Assembly: GCA_964019135.1 (NCBI GenBank)
Contig: OZ025248.1
Span: 38,371,670 to 38,435,669 of the forward strand
Reading direction: 5' to 3'
DNA length: 64,000 nt
Source of the DNA: Arenicola marina
Lineage: Eukaryota; Annelida; Polychaeta; Arenicolidae
Positions 12,401-25,057 of the stretch are shown piece after piece. The notes beneath the pieces were generated by a model that was not told the origin of the DNA, made no database searches, and worked only from the letters and a program-made list of their open reading frames with translations. The stretch's first letter is position 1; each line of letters begins with the position of its first letter. Both the position numbers and the translations under genes were made by a program.

Positions 12401-15400
12401 GGATCACTGATCCAGGTGGGTTAAGGGACATGGCAAGGTGGGGGGGGGGACACGTTGTCAAGGGCCTAATATAGCTAGGATTGGGTATTACCTTAGCTTA
12501 AACAGGAATTACCATGTAACATGACCAGGCGTCCCCCCATGACAGCGTGTCCTCCCTGCAATTTTAATGTATGCGCGCAAATGAGGGCACTAGTTATGGG
12601 GGGACACATTGTCATGGGCTCAATATATCTTAAGATACATGGGGAGGCGGGGGGGGGGGGGGTGACATACTGTCACGGGTTAAAATACAGCCATGACCAG
12701 GCATCCCCTTGGAATAGCATTGGATCGTTGATCCAAGTGGGTTAAGGGACATATGGGAAGGGGGGGGGGGTGGCATGTTGTCATGGGCCTAATATAGCTC
12801 TGACCAGGTCTCCCCTTAGCTTAGCACGAAATTACCAAGGGTTAAGAGACATGGGGAGGGGGGGGGGACATCCTGTCACGGGTTAATATACAGCTATGAC
12901 CAAATGTCCCCTTAGTTTAGCATTGGACTACACATCCAGGTGGGTTAAAGGACCCCGGAAGGGGGGGCGACGTGTTGTCATGGGTTGAATATAGCTATGA
13001 CTACAAGTCCCCTTATTCTAGCACGAAATTATCCATCTAAGTGGGTTAAGGGATATGGGCATTGGGGGGGGGGGGACATGCTGTCACGGTGTAACATGAC
13101 CTGCCGTCCCCCCATGACAGCGTGTCCCCCCTGCAATTTTAATGTATGCGCGCAAATTAGGGCACTAGTTATGGGGGGACACATTGTCATGGGCTGAATG
13201 TATCTTAAGATACATGGGGAGGCGGGGGGGGGGACATACTGTCACGGGTTAAAATACAGCCATGACCAGGCATCCCCTTGGAATAGCATTGGATCGTTGA
13301 TCCAAGTGGGTTAAGGGACATATGGGAAGGGGGGGGGGTGGCATGTTGTCATGGGCCTAATATAGCTCTGACCAGGTCTCCCTTCAGCTTAGCAGGGAAT
13401 TACCGAGGGTTAAGGGATATGGGAAGTGGGGGGGGGACATGCTATCACGGGTTAAAATACAGCTATGACCAAATGTCCCCTTAGTTTAGCATTGGATCAC
13501 TGATCCAGGTGGGTTAAGGGACATAGAGAGGGGGGACATGCTGTCATGGGTTAATAATAGCTATGACCAGATGCCCCCTTAGCTTAGCACGGAATTACCG
13601 ATTTACGTGGGTTAAGGGACATGGGGAGGGGGGGGGGACATCCTGTCACGGGTTAATATACAGCTATGACCAAATGTCCCCTTAGTTTAGCATTGGACCA
13701 CACATCTAGGTGGGTTAAAGGACATCTGGAGGGCGGGGAACGCGTTGTCATGGGTTGAATATAGCTATGACAAGATGTATCCTTATTCTAGCACGAGATT
13801 GCGGTTCTATATGGGTTAAGGGACATGGGGAGGGGGGGGACATGCTGTCACAGGTTAAAATACAGCCATGACCAGGTGTCCCCTTAGTTTATCATTGGAT
13901 CACTGATCCAGGTGGGTTAAGGGACATGGCAAGGTGGGGGGGGGGACACGTTGTCAAGGGCCTAATATAGCTAGGATTGGGTATTACCTTAGCTTAAACA
14001 GGAATTACCGATCTATGTGGGTTAAGGGACATGGGCAGGGAGGTGGGGACATGCTGTTACGGTGTAACATGACCAGGCGTCCCCCCATGACAGCGTGTCC
14101 TCCCTGCAATTTTAATGTATGCGCGCAAATGAGGGCACTAGTTATGGGGGGACACATTGTCATGGGCTCAATATATCTTAAGATACATGGGGAGGCGGGG
14201 GGGGGGGGTGACATACTGTCACGGGTTAAAATACAGCCATGACCAGGCATCCCCTTGGAATAGCATTGGATCGTTGATCCAAGTGGGTTAAGGGACATAT
14301 GGGAAGGGGGGGTGGGGTGGCATGTTGTCATGGGCCTAATATAGCTCTGACCAGGTCTCCCCTTAGCTTAGCACGAAATTACCAAGGGTTAAGAGGCATG
14401 GGGAGGGGGGGGACATCCTGTCACGGGTTAATATACAGCTATGACCAAATGTCCCCTTAGTTTAGCATTGGACTACACATCCAGGTGGGTTAAAGGACAT
14501 CGGGAGTGGGGGAACGTGTTGTCATGGATTTAATATAGCTATGACCAGATGTCCCCTTATTCTAGCACGAGATTACCGATCTATGTGGGTTGAGGGACAT
14601 GGGCGGGGGGGGGGGGACATGCTGTCACGGTGTAACATGACCAGCCGTCCCCCCATGACAGCGTGTCCCCCCTGCAATTCTAATGTATACGTGCAAATGA
14701 GGGCACTAGTTATGGGGGGACACATTGTCATGGGCTGGATGTATCTTAAGGTATATTTGGAGGGGGGCATGCTGTCACGAGTTAAATTACAGCCATGACC
14801 AGGTGTCCCCTTAGTTTATCATTGGATCACTGATACAAGTGGGTTAAGGGACATGGGAAGTGGGGGGGACATGTTGTCAAGGGCCTAATATAGCTATGAT
14901 TGGGTATTCCCTTAGCTTAAACAAGAATTACCGATTTATGTGGGTTAAGGGACATAGGGAAGTGGGGGGCATGCTGTCACGGGTTAAAATACAGCCATGA
15001 CCAGGTGTCCCATTAGGTTAGCATTGGATCACTGATCCAGGTGGGTTAAGGGACATAGAGATGGGGGACATGTTGTCATGGGTTAATTATAGCTATGACC
15101 AAATGTCCCAATAGTTTAGCTTTGGACTACACATCCAGGTGGGTTAAGGGACCCCGGGAGGGGGGGGGGGGACTTGTTGTCATGGGTTGAATATAACTAT
15201 GACCACATGTCCCCTTATTCTAGCACGGAATTACCTATCTAAGTGGGTTAAGGGACATAGGCAGGGTGGGGGGGGGACATGCGGTCACGGTGTAACATGA
15301 CCAGCCGTCCCCCCATGACAGCGTCGCCCCCCTGCAATTCTAATGTATGCGTGCAAATGAGGGCACTAGTTATGGGGGGACACATTGTCATGGGCTGAAT

Positions 15401-16611
15401 GTATTTTAAGGTAAATTAGGGGGTGGGGGGTGGGGACATGCTGTCACGGGTTAAAATACAGCCATGACCAGGTGTCCCCATAGTTTATCATTGGATCACT
15501 GATCCAGGTGGGTTAAGGGACATGGAAAGGGGGGGGGGGACATGTTGTCAAGGGCCTAATATAGCTATATTTGGGTATTCCCTTAGCTTAAACAGGAATT
15601 ACCGATCTATGTGGGTTAAGGGACATGGGCAGGGAGGTGGGGGGGGACATGCTGTCACGGTGTAACATGACCAGGCGTCCCGTCCCCCCATGACAGCGTG
15701 TCCCCCCTGCAGTTCTAATGTATGCGTGCAAATGAGGGCACTAGTTATAGGGGGACACGCTGTCATGGGGGGACGCCTGGTCATGTTACACCGTGACAGC
15801 ATGCCCCCACCCCTGCCCATGTCCCTTAACCCACATAGATCGGTAATTCCTGTTTAGGCTAAGGGAATACCCAAACATAGCTATATTAGGCCCGTGACAA
15901 CATGTCCCCCACTTCTTATGTCCCTTACCCACCTGGATCAGTGATCCAAAGCTAACCTAAAGGGACACCTGGTCATGGCTGTATTTTAACCCGTGACAGC
16001 ATGCCCCCCCCCCCTCCTCCCTATGTACCTTAAGATAGATTCAGCCCATAACAGTGTGTCCCCCCATAACTAGTGACCTCCTTTCGCGCCGTATACATTA
16101 GAACTGCAGAGGGACACGTTGTCATGGTGGGACGGCTGGTCATGTTACACACGTGACAGCATCCCCCCCCCCCCCTGCCCATGTCCCGCAACCCACATAG
16201 ATCGCTCGGTCATAGCTGCAGATAGCCCGTGACAGCATGTCTCCCCACCTCCCGCCTCCCCATGTCCTTTAACTGACATAGATCGGTAATTCCGTTCTAA
16301 GCTAAGGGAATGCCTAGTCATAGCTATATTAGGCCCATGACAACATCCTCCTCCACCCCTGCCTCCCCATGTACTTAAGGATATATTCAGCCATGACAAT
16401 GTGTCCCCCCATAAACACGAGCCTCACCACCGGTGGCCACAATCAGTACACTATTATACATAGGGCGGCCGTGTACTGACTGACACAGTACAGATCGTAG
16501 CCAACGGAGGTGAGCGCTCGTGCCCATAACTAGTGACCTCCTCCGCGCGTATATCCGAACTGCAGGGGGGGACACGCTGTCATGGGGGGACGGCTGGTCC
16601 TGTTACACCGG
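9414..16611. repeat. 7.2-kb hairpin-rich satellite array with inverted ends
   Basis: Tandem ~100-105-bp monomers. Each has a run of 7-14 G, a hairpin-forming core (GGGGACATGCTGTCATGG pairing with CTATGACCAGATGTCCCC-type sequence about 10 bases further on), and often a second small palindrome, GGATCACTGATCC. Higher-order copies of about 1.5 kb recur (for example near 9970, 11470 and 12970). The outer about 88 bases at each end (9414-9501 and 16523-16611) are inverted copies of each other. Orientation of the monomers flips near 15.72 kb. No protein is supported; short frames such as those at 9985, 11548 and 14005 are repeat artefacts. Confidence 0.85.
15530..15910. repeat. Long imperfect palindrome inside the satellite
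   Basis: The left arm (about 15535-15705) and right arm (about 15755-15910) are reverse complements over roughly 150 bases. Examples are the GATCTATGTGGGTTAAGGGA segment and its complement at about 15820-15840, and ACCAGGCGTCCC against GGGACGCCTGGT. This is the point where monomer orientation reverses. It could be a real inverted junction or an assembly fold-back. Confidence 0.75.
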
Positions 16612-17565
16612 ACACATCACGACCGGACACATCACGATCGGACACATCACGATCGGACACATCGCGACCGGACACATCACGACCGGACACATCGCGAAAG
16701 GACACATCACGACCGGACACAGCACGACCGGACACATCACGACCGGACACATCACGACCGGACACATCACGACCGGACACACCACGACCGGACACATCAC
16801 GACCGGACACATCACGACCGGACACATTACGACCGGACACATCACGACCGGACACATCACGACCGGACACATCACGACCGGACACATCACGACCGACACA
16901 TCACGACCGGACACATCACGACCGGACACATCACGACCGGACACATCACGACCGGACACATCACGACCGGACACATCACGACCGGACACATCACGACCGG
17001 ACACATTACGACCGGACACATTACGACCGGACACATTACGACCGGACACATCACGACCGGACACATCACGACCGGACACACCACGACCGGACACATCCAC
17101 GACCGGACACATTACGACCGGACACATCACGACCGGACACATCACGACCGGACACCCCACGACCGGACACATCACGACCAGGTACATCTCTACCGGACAC
17201 ATCACGACCGGACACATCACGACCGGACACATCACGATCGACACCCCACGACCGGACACATCACGACCAGGTACATCTCTACCGGACACATCACGACCGG
17301 ATACATTACGACCGGATACATTACGACCGGAGACATCACAACTAGACACCTCACGACCGGACACATCACGACCGGACACATCACGACCGGATACATTACG
17401 ACCGGAGACATCACAACTAGACACCTCACGACCGGACACATCACGACCAGGTACATCTCTACCGGACACATCACGACCGGACACATCACGACCGGACACA
17501 TCACGACCGGACACATCACGACCGGACACATCACGACCGCACATATCACGACCAGACACAAAACC
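16612..17565. repeat. 15-bp minisatellite, right block
   Basis: About 63 tandem copies of CACATCACGACCGGA with point variants and a few single-base slips (for example near 16890 and 17090) that shift the frame. The consensus and orientation match the left block. The block contains local duplicated sub-blocks such as the AGGTACATCTCTACC variants at about 17180, 17265 and 17450. Confidence 0.9.
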
Positions 17566-18955
17566 TTCCTAATATGTAGCTGAGTATCTCACTTATATCT
17601 CGCCCTATACTGTGTGACACAGTCTGGTGTGACGACGAGTCATCTCTAATCAACATTAACGCTCACTCGAGCATTCCTTAAAATTGATTTTCTAAAGCGA
17701 TCACACGAACTATTTTAAAGGGACACTTAATAAAAGTACAAACAATACGTTGATAGATTTGGAATGACAATACTGCAGATGTAAATGATCAACGTGATGT
17801 ATTTAGTAAATGCATGGCACAGAAATAGGGATGACGAGCTGCATTGAAAACGGCTGCTCAGGGTACCAAAGACCCGGAGTTGACGGAGCAGATTTGCCGG
17901 GAAAATAGAATAAACCGAGCGGGTCAACACAAAATGAGGGTTGTGGCCGTAAGATGCCACTTCCGGGCAGACTTTGGCATTGCAAAAAAAGGGGGGGGGG
18001 CTTATCGTGGAACCCTCCCCAAAGCCAGCAATGCGTTAAATAACCCCCCCCCTCCCCCGGGGCGTAGTCCAAACATTTAACTATTTTGGCACGTGCACAA
18101 ATGAATGTAAATAAGGAGCATAAAGCTGCCGAAATCATACCGTTATCACTCATTGCCACCACTGTATTTATATCAATGACGTATTGTATTAATACACATG
18201 GGTGGGTGGGCCAATGTGGCGGGCTGGAAGAGTCCGACGGGTGTGAACCAACGAATTTATGAACAGAAGTCTAAATTGGTGTCACATCATACCAACTACT
18301 GCTACTAATAAAGTGACGTCACCGCCATGCACGCTGGGGGGAGGTGGGGGGGGTGGGGTGGGGGGGTGGGGGGGCACTATCTCCACAACCAGATTCCCTT
18401 TTCGACCAATAGATGCTACATTAAAATAATAACCGTGACCAATGTCCGACTATGCCGTGACTCTCCAATCCACTTCACACTTCGTATTTATGAAAGAACT
18501 CCCGTTTAAACGATTTTACAGCTAGAGTTACTGATAACAACTTTGCCCAACCATTTTATGGAATATCCCCGGTTGTATCTATGGTAAATTAGAGGGCGAT
18601 CCTGTTGAAGGGGTCCTATATAACCTGCATCAGGAAGTGTAAAACATTCCAACCTCACGGTGGGGTTTTACCATCTCCAGGTTATCATTCAATCGCTCAG
18701 TGACATAATCCTTGTTCTAGACCCGTTTTGTAGACACACTGACTGTTATGGGAGACATAGGCCCCAGATGAGCTGGCCAAGCTGGATTTCGAGCCAAGGA
18801 GCTGTTGATCTGCAATCGACCATTCTACCACTCGACCACCGAGTTTTCTCCATCACCAAGTGGTCGAACCAAACCCGGTGAAGCTATCACTGTACAGAGG
18901 TGAAGTGACTGGAGGGTGGGGTGGGGGGGGGGTGATCTGAGGTACAAACACCAGT
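17566..18955. other. Intergenic, no gene seen
   Basis: The stretch contains poly-G and poly-C runs (about 17985-18060 and 18335-18375). A segment at about 18170-18290 is shared with about 24585-24690 ahead of unit D (GGGTGGGTGGGCCAATGTGG). Unit C's distal 5' flank therefore belongs to the same duplicated segment as D's. Confidence 0.5.
18768..18842 (-). repeat. tRNA-like sequence (SINE or decayed tRNA)
   Basis: Read on the minus strand, GGTCGAGTGGTAGAATGG resembles a Pol III A box region and GGCTCGAAATCC a degenerate B box, about 40 bases apart. A homologous copy lies at 25058-25124 in the equivalent position ahead of unit D. No good full cloverleaf is evident, so it is called a tRNA-derived remnant rather than a functional tRNA. 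Confidence 0.45.
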
Positions 18956-19338
18956 GAACATTGCACGTCATTTCACCATGTAATCAGGAAGTAGTTGAGT
19001 GGATGCCGCACGATGGGTGGTAAAAAAGGTATGACGATAACTCTTCGATCGTAGGTAGCGCTGTAAAGGTCTATTCTGAAGCGGCCGGCAGAGCTCGTGG
19101 ATTGGCGGAGACATGAAGGAGAACATGTAGAAGAAGACGGTGGATAGTGTCACAATATCTATTATACATACCTACTCGCTATATACCAGTTATCTGCCTT
19201 ACCGTAAGACAAACGTATAGTCGATCAAATGCACGCTCATTGCCGACTCCTCAGTCGAAAGGGGTCGATTCACTGAGACTACAGGCCGGATTACATAACG
19301 AAATATACCTGCATTACTAATGTGCTAAAGGTACGAGA
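18956..19338 (+). promoter_or_regulatory. Conserved 5' flank of receptor unit C
   Basis: Counterpart of the flank of units A and D, ending in the same short spacer before ATGGAACGACCG. Probable promoter and 5' UTR, based only on conservation between paralogues. Confidence 0.4.
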
Positions 19339-21735
19339 ATGGAACGACCGGTCATTTTCACGTGTGCGCTACTCATTCTCGGGTGTGTCGCGTCAGACTC
19401 CAGACAAACATGTGTCGATCGTATAGAAGATTTGCGGTTGGACTGTGGAGTTGGTGTTGTCTACGTGGAAGGAGCAGCAGCGCTGGGAGACTGTAGCGAG
19501 TTCGGGACGTGTTGCCAGGACACCAACCATGGTGATGACGTCATCACGGCGCGGGTTAGAGATTGGTGTGATGGCTTGGCGAGATGTCACGTGATGGCCT
19601 CCACTTGGTACCCTGCTGGAGGCGGCGGGCGAACCAGCCTGGTTGTGCGCTATATTTGTAAAGTTAGTGTACATATTAAGTCAGGTATGGGAATATCTGT
19701 GGATAAACTCGCAGAGTTGCGCGTGATGCCCACCATTCTAAGCACGACAAAGTGCTACGCCAGTTACTTCTCCCAACAGTTGTGTTTTGGCGACACGACG
19801 ATTGAGATAACGGAGGCCGTGTATGGAGTGAGTCCCTGTAACACTAGTAGCACTTACTGCTGTCCGGATCCCGGCGACTGTACCATCCCGGTCGAAGAGA
19901 AGGATCCTAACGAGCATCCTGACTATTACAATGAGATTCTGGTCAAGTGTAACAATAAACAGACATGTGATGACCTTCAAGCGCAATGGATCAGTTACAT
20001 TTCCCAGTGGTGTCCAGCTGCCCCTGACAACACGGATTACGTCACGCTCCACTACATGTGTCTCACAGGTATCTTCACTGTATGTTTTTGGTTTTCTTCG
20101 GTCATAATGCCCCGACACTTTCCGCCTGGACAATATCACCTCGAATTTATCTCACCGCACCGAACCACTTTTCTCATGCAATAAATCACTGATATCCGAT
20201 CTTTTTTTTTACTTAAATGATCACAGATTACAGACTTCTATCAATATAAATCGAGGCTACATATCATTCCGTAGACATGGAAATCTTAATATGTTTTTGG
20301 GCTGTAGATGCAGATAGGCTCACCACTACTGCAGCAGCTGCATCGCCTGGTGTAACCTTATCAACTACTACCACCACTCACCCCACAATCAAACCAGGAT
20401 CAGCGACTTCAGTTACTGAGGTATCCACCGCAACCTCCACTGTGAGGTCCATGACGGCCGATACCACTACTGATAGCGCTCTGGACAACAATGACGGTAA
20501 CGCATCCGTTCAGTCACACACTAAAACTAATTCTCAAATTGTATTATGATATGTCCCTTAACGTGTACTTGAAACACATTTCCATGTTGCTCTTACATTA
20601 ATCGAAAACAAAGCTTACATTTATCAACTGTACACATATTGGCAAGCCAAATTAACAGTAATATTTATATACTTCAATAATATAATAAGCCATGCCGTAT
20701 AACAGAAGAAAGAACGTTATAGGGAAATGATTTCGGAAGGTTCGTTCATTGCTTGGCGCATAGTACCATGCCTGCCTCTCTACCTGTCGTTTTTATTGAC
20801 AGTCTCCCTAACCATAGTGATAATAGCGGTGATTGTGGCGGTGGTCGTGGCTGTGGTAGTGGCCGTGACGGTCTGGCTGGTCTGCAGGTAACGCTAATGT
20901 CCAAAAAATGCTAAACAAAACATAATGACATAGAATATTAAACACATGAACGACGGCTCCACTAACTATTACTCATATTATAGGATGCAACCTTGATTAA
21001 TCAGCTTTTTGACTGTATAATCCACACGCTTGACACATGATTCAGAACGGTTATATATGGCATAAACTTTCTTTTAATATATGTACAAGTCGCTATTTTG
21101 ACTAATAACTCTCATTTTTGTCCAACAGAAAGAGGAAAGCAAACAGCACGTCACAAGAGAATAAAACTGCCGCTGCTCAGTCAGCGCCAGGCATGATGAC
21201 GTCACACGTATCAGCGTGTGTTGATGACGCAGATCCGTATCACACAGCGCGACCTGGTGGCGGCCCAGGGCCACGGGGACCGTTACCAGCTCAGGGGTTG
21301 AATGAAGTCACCAAGCCGGCCACAAACCGGTATGCCACCGGTCCGCCCCTCACTAAACCTATGGTTGCCAAGAAGCCAAAACTCAATCCAAAGGCCGTAG
21401 AAAAGCCTAACATCGGAGCGGATCTCTACACCGAGGTGGTTAAGGTGCGGCCGAGGAAGACTGTGGCGCTCGATAAGTCCCCGGGGGAGGAGGATGTGGA
21501 GGCCAATAATAATGGGTCTGATATGACCGAGGTGGGGGACAGGGCATCGTACGACCTCGTGATTCAGGAAAACCATGGGTACGGCACCCGACAGGGACTG
21601 GGTGGGGAGGGGCAGGGAGAGGGGCACGGGGACTGGGAGGGTCTCCCCCACGAGGGCCGCCAAGATGGCGACCAGGACGAACAGACAGACTCAGACTACG
21701 ACCTGGTCATGACAGAAAACAACGCCTACAGCTAA
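19339..21735 (+). CDS. Unit C: two-SUEL-domain mucin-stalk membrane receptor, class 1 tail
   Basis: The most complete lectin-type unit. Predicted exons are 19339-20068, 20308-20496, 20803-20887 and 21129-21735 (TAA), all GT-AG, joined frame 536 residues. Residues 1-22 are a signal peptide (MERPVIFTCALLILG). D1 (about 23-110, ending SLVVRYIC) and D2 (about 130-243, ending YVTLHYMC) are Cys-rich and resemble tandem SUEL/rhamnose-binding lectin domains. Residues 244-306 are a Thr-rich stalk, 307-334 a Val/Ile/Ala transmembrane segment, then RKRK and a 200-residue tail. Tail tyrosines are Y435 (YTEV), Y476 (YDLV), Y486 (GYGTR), Y525 (SDYDLV, which fits the ITIM consensus) and Y535. The ITAM site of class 2 tails is NEVT here. 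Introns 1 and 2 are phase 1; the intron after the membrane exon is phase 2. Likely a surface pattern-recognition or adhesion receptor; ligand unknown. Confidence 0.8.
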
Positions 21736-22290
21736 AGATTGGAAACTGGCGGAGTTTGTGGACGATTTATATTATTATGAGCGCCGCATTCAGTCGGGCG
21801 CACTTTGTTATACAGTGGATGATATAAGAATCGCCACGTGTCTTAACTAGACGATTACATGTCACGGTTAGTAGACATACAACATGTCATATTCAGAGGC
21901 GCCAAAGTCCTGCATTGGCCTTCATAAAGAGGATAAAAAGGTCTGCAGTGATATCTCACACTCACGCTGCATGTACAAAACGTTGGTCGTACATACGATG
22001 GGAAGATATCAGTACAAAGCCCATGAGAGGGTTCAGGGGGACTTGTCATGCAAGGTGCTCAGATATGACGGGCATGTCAAGTTCATCAGATACCCATGAA
22101 AACATTTAGCCTGAAGAGGAAGTACTGGTGCAGCAGATCTTTAGTTCTACCCTGAGATAGACACATGGTGTGCTTTACTCACTGATCGGCACGTGGTGTG
22201 AGTTACTGACTGATAGGCACGTGGTATGTTTTAATCACTGATAGACACGCGTTATCTTTACATTGATCAAGATATAACACTTGTTGCATT
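21736..22290. other. 3' flank of unit C, no gene seen
   Basis: Short frames at 21884-22109 overlap each other in different frames and have no recognisable domain. From about 22165 a degenerate ACTGATxGxCACGTGGT repeat leads into the following minisatellite. Confidence 0.4.
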
Positions 22291-23040
22291 ATCTGTAGTT
22301 TACCCTGATATAGAACTTGCGGTGTTATCATTGGCAATACCCAGTCACTTGCTGTGTAATCATTGGCAATACCCAGTCACTTGCAGTGTTATCATTGGTA
22401 ATACCCAGTCACTTGCTGCGTTATAATTGGCAATAACCAGTCACTTGTGGGTAATCATTGGCAATACCTAGAACATTTCTGTGTTATCATTGGTAATACC
22501 CAGATACTTACTGTGTTATCATTGGCAATACCCAGTCACTTGCTGTGTTATCATTGGCAATAACCAGTTACTTGCTGTGTTATCATTGGCAATACCCAGT
22601 CCCTTGCTGTGTTATCATTGACAATACCCAGATACCTTCTGTGTTATCATTGGCAATACCCAGACACTTTCTGTGTTATCATTGGCAACACCCAGTCACT
22701 TGCTGTGTTATCCTTGGCAATACAGTCACTTGCTGTGTTATCGTTGGCAGTATCCTGACACTTGCTGTGTTATCATTGGCAATACCCAGTCCCTTGCTGT
22801 GTTATCATTGACAATACCCAGATACCTTCTGTGTTATCATTGGCAATACCCAGACACTTTCTGTGTTATCATTGGCAACACCCAGTCACTTGCTGTGTTA
22901 TCCTTGGCAATACAGTCACTTGCTGTGTTATCGTTGGCAGTATCCTGACACTTGCTGTGTTATCATTGGCAATACCCAGACACTTTCTGTGTTATCATTA
23001 GCAATACCCAGACACGTGTAATACCCAGAGTTAGACACTT
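22290..23040. repeat. ~32-bp minisatellite, about 22 copies
   Basis: Tandem units with the core GCTGTGTTATCATTGGCAAT followed by ACCCAGTCACTT. A block of about 186 bp containing six units recurs almost unchanged at about 22575-22760 and 22762-22948. Short frames (22545, 22673, 22762) are artefacts of the repeat. Confidence 0.9.
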
Positions 23041-25057
23041 GCTGTATTGTTTTTTATGCTGTGAAGCAAGCGAAATACAGCTGTATGATAGTTTGTTCTT
23101 CTAACACTGCAGCGTGACAGATTAGATTCAGTGTCGCCCTGCATTGTGGCCCCTGACATGTAAACCTATATATATACGTTATATCAACGTCTATTGGTGC
23201 AAGCAGTTTGGTTACATCAAGCGGTGGCGAAATATTCATTGTTACTTATCGTGTATGTTACGGTCTCTGTGGGTCTGTCACTTATAGTGGGTGCTCTACA
23301 CGGACTAACCTTTTTATTACTGCCTTCGTTCGAAAATATGTCGTTATTAGTTGGGCAGATCTCCACTTAAGCATACCTTCCTCGCCCCTCACATATAATC
23401 TGGTTTTGATACAATCAGATATGACAGGCCTGTTAGCAAAGGTGATGACAATAATTGGCCTAAAGCCTCATCGGTATAACAAAATATCAAGGCGAGATTT
23501 TTTGTCTGTGGTTCGAATAGTCTGTCGCAGGCACTTAACTACGACAGGATATAGACATAGGGTCGGCTACAAGATAGGCATCTAGCTGCAATGACAGACT
23601 CACCGCGGTGCGACATCTGGCGAATGAAGAAGCTGAGGACAAGTTTGGAATCATAACATTGTGACGTACTGCGCATAATATCAGAACAAACGAGATAACT
23701 AAGAAGCATGGTTTAGTTTTGTTTATTTCTGCAAGTATATATGCTCTTGTCTATTGATGTATTACGATCAGCGGGGACGAGTGGCGCCATCGAACAGAAG
23801 GAAAATCACACCCGACCCATTTGAGCCACAGGTAGCGTTGAACGACACCTAGTGAGAGAATAAAATATTAAATTCAACCGGTGTTTGTTCATTCGTCGCT
23901 CCGCGGAAGTAAAGACATGAAGCCCCAAACGATCTCCCGGTAGAGGGCGTTCCGCTTACGCTATAGTCCCTCTGCCCCGGGTCAAACGTAACCATAAGAA
24001 TTAGCCTTTATACTCTAAACTTGTAAACGAATAATCGGAGATATGTTCGCAGTTTGGCATTAAATACACCACTGTCTAGCATTTGTCGCGCTTATGGTAC
24101 CGTACCGGACGAATTCCTTCGATTCTGATTAACTAGAAACCACGTTACTTTCGAACTACGACTTCAATTGAGGCTAAAGGCGTGAAGCGCATTACACTTT
24201 GACCCCGTGTTATCCTAAAATATGCATTCGCTCCATTCTTCCATTGTAATCGTATGACAACGGACTGTCTATATGTTTCAAACTCTGCATCGAACATACA
24301 AGGCCAATGGTGGGGCTGAGGTGATGTGAGAAACGAGCTCTCTCTGCTGAGAATCGAGGTCTAATATTCTGGTGTGACCAATGTGTATTAAATTCATCGC
24401 TAGAGAAATGTAGAATTGCTGAATTGGAGTCGGCTGTTTAGTGTCCCAAAAACGTAGATGTTAGGGCGAAGTTAAACCATTTAACCATTTTGCCCCCTAT
24501 ACAATTGAATACAACGAAGCAGCATAAAGCTACCGAGGTCATAACGTGCTCACTCATTGCCACCACTGTATCTATAACAACGACGTATCATATCAATACA
24601 TTGGGTGGGTGGGCCAATGTGGCGAGCCGGGAGAGTCTGGGGGGTATAAACAACGAATTTATGAACAGAAGTCTAGAGTGACTGTTACGGATGTCACTTA
24701 TCACTCATACTGCTGCCAATTAATCCAGTGATAGGCCGCCACCACCACGCGGAGGGCCCTTCCTCTATGTACATATTATCCCCACGTGTTTACGACCCTA
24801 CTATCACGACTATCGCGAGCTACTCTCAGGTCACCTCCACGCAGTGGGGAAGTATTGACAGAATAACTTTCGCAATAATTAATAGGCTGGGGCCATTTCG
24901 ACAGTCACTGGTAGGTTTACAACAGGTTAACCACTTCGTAGCTTATCTTGTAAAAACTTAATCCAGCTTCTTTAAGGAGCTATGTTGTATCTGAGATAAC
25001 ATTTGGTGCGCACGAAGGCTAAATTAGCAATGTCTGAAAATAATATGCCCCAGATTA
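23041..25057. other. Intergenic, no gene seen
   Basis: 23200-23880 is related to the region after unit A (7910-9130). 23880-24480 holds nothing I can identify. 24485-24700 is related to 18100-18300, the distal 5' flank of unit C. No supported exon. Confidence 0.45.

Noticed and set aside
9222..17565. CRISPR-like appearance of regular repeats
   Set aside because: Units are directly adjacent or vary gradually with no unique spacers, no cas genes, and the DNA is eukaryotic.
16520..17583. Long open frames of up to 350 codons in both strands (HITTG, TSRPD, THHDR and CPVVM repeats)
   Set aside because: The 15-bp stop-free minisatellite keeps several frames open at once on both strands; no start, splice or domain evidence.
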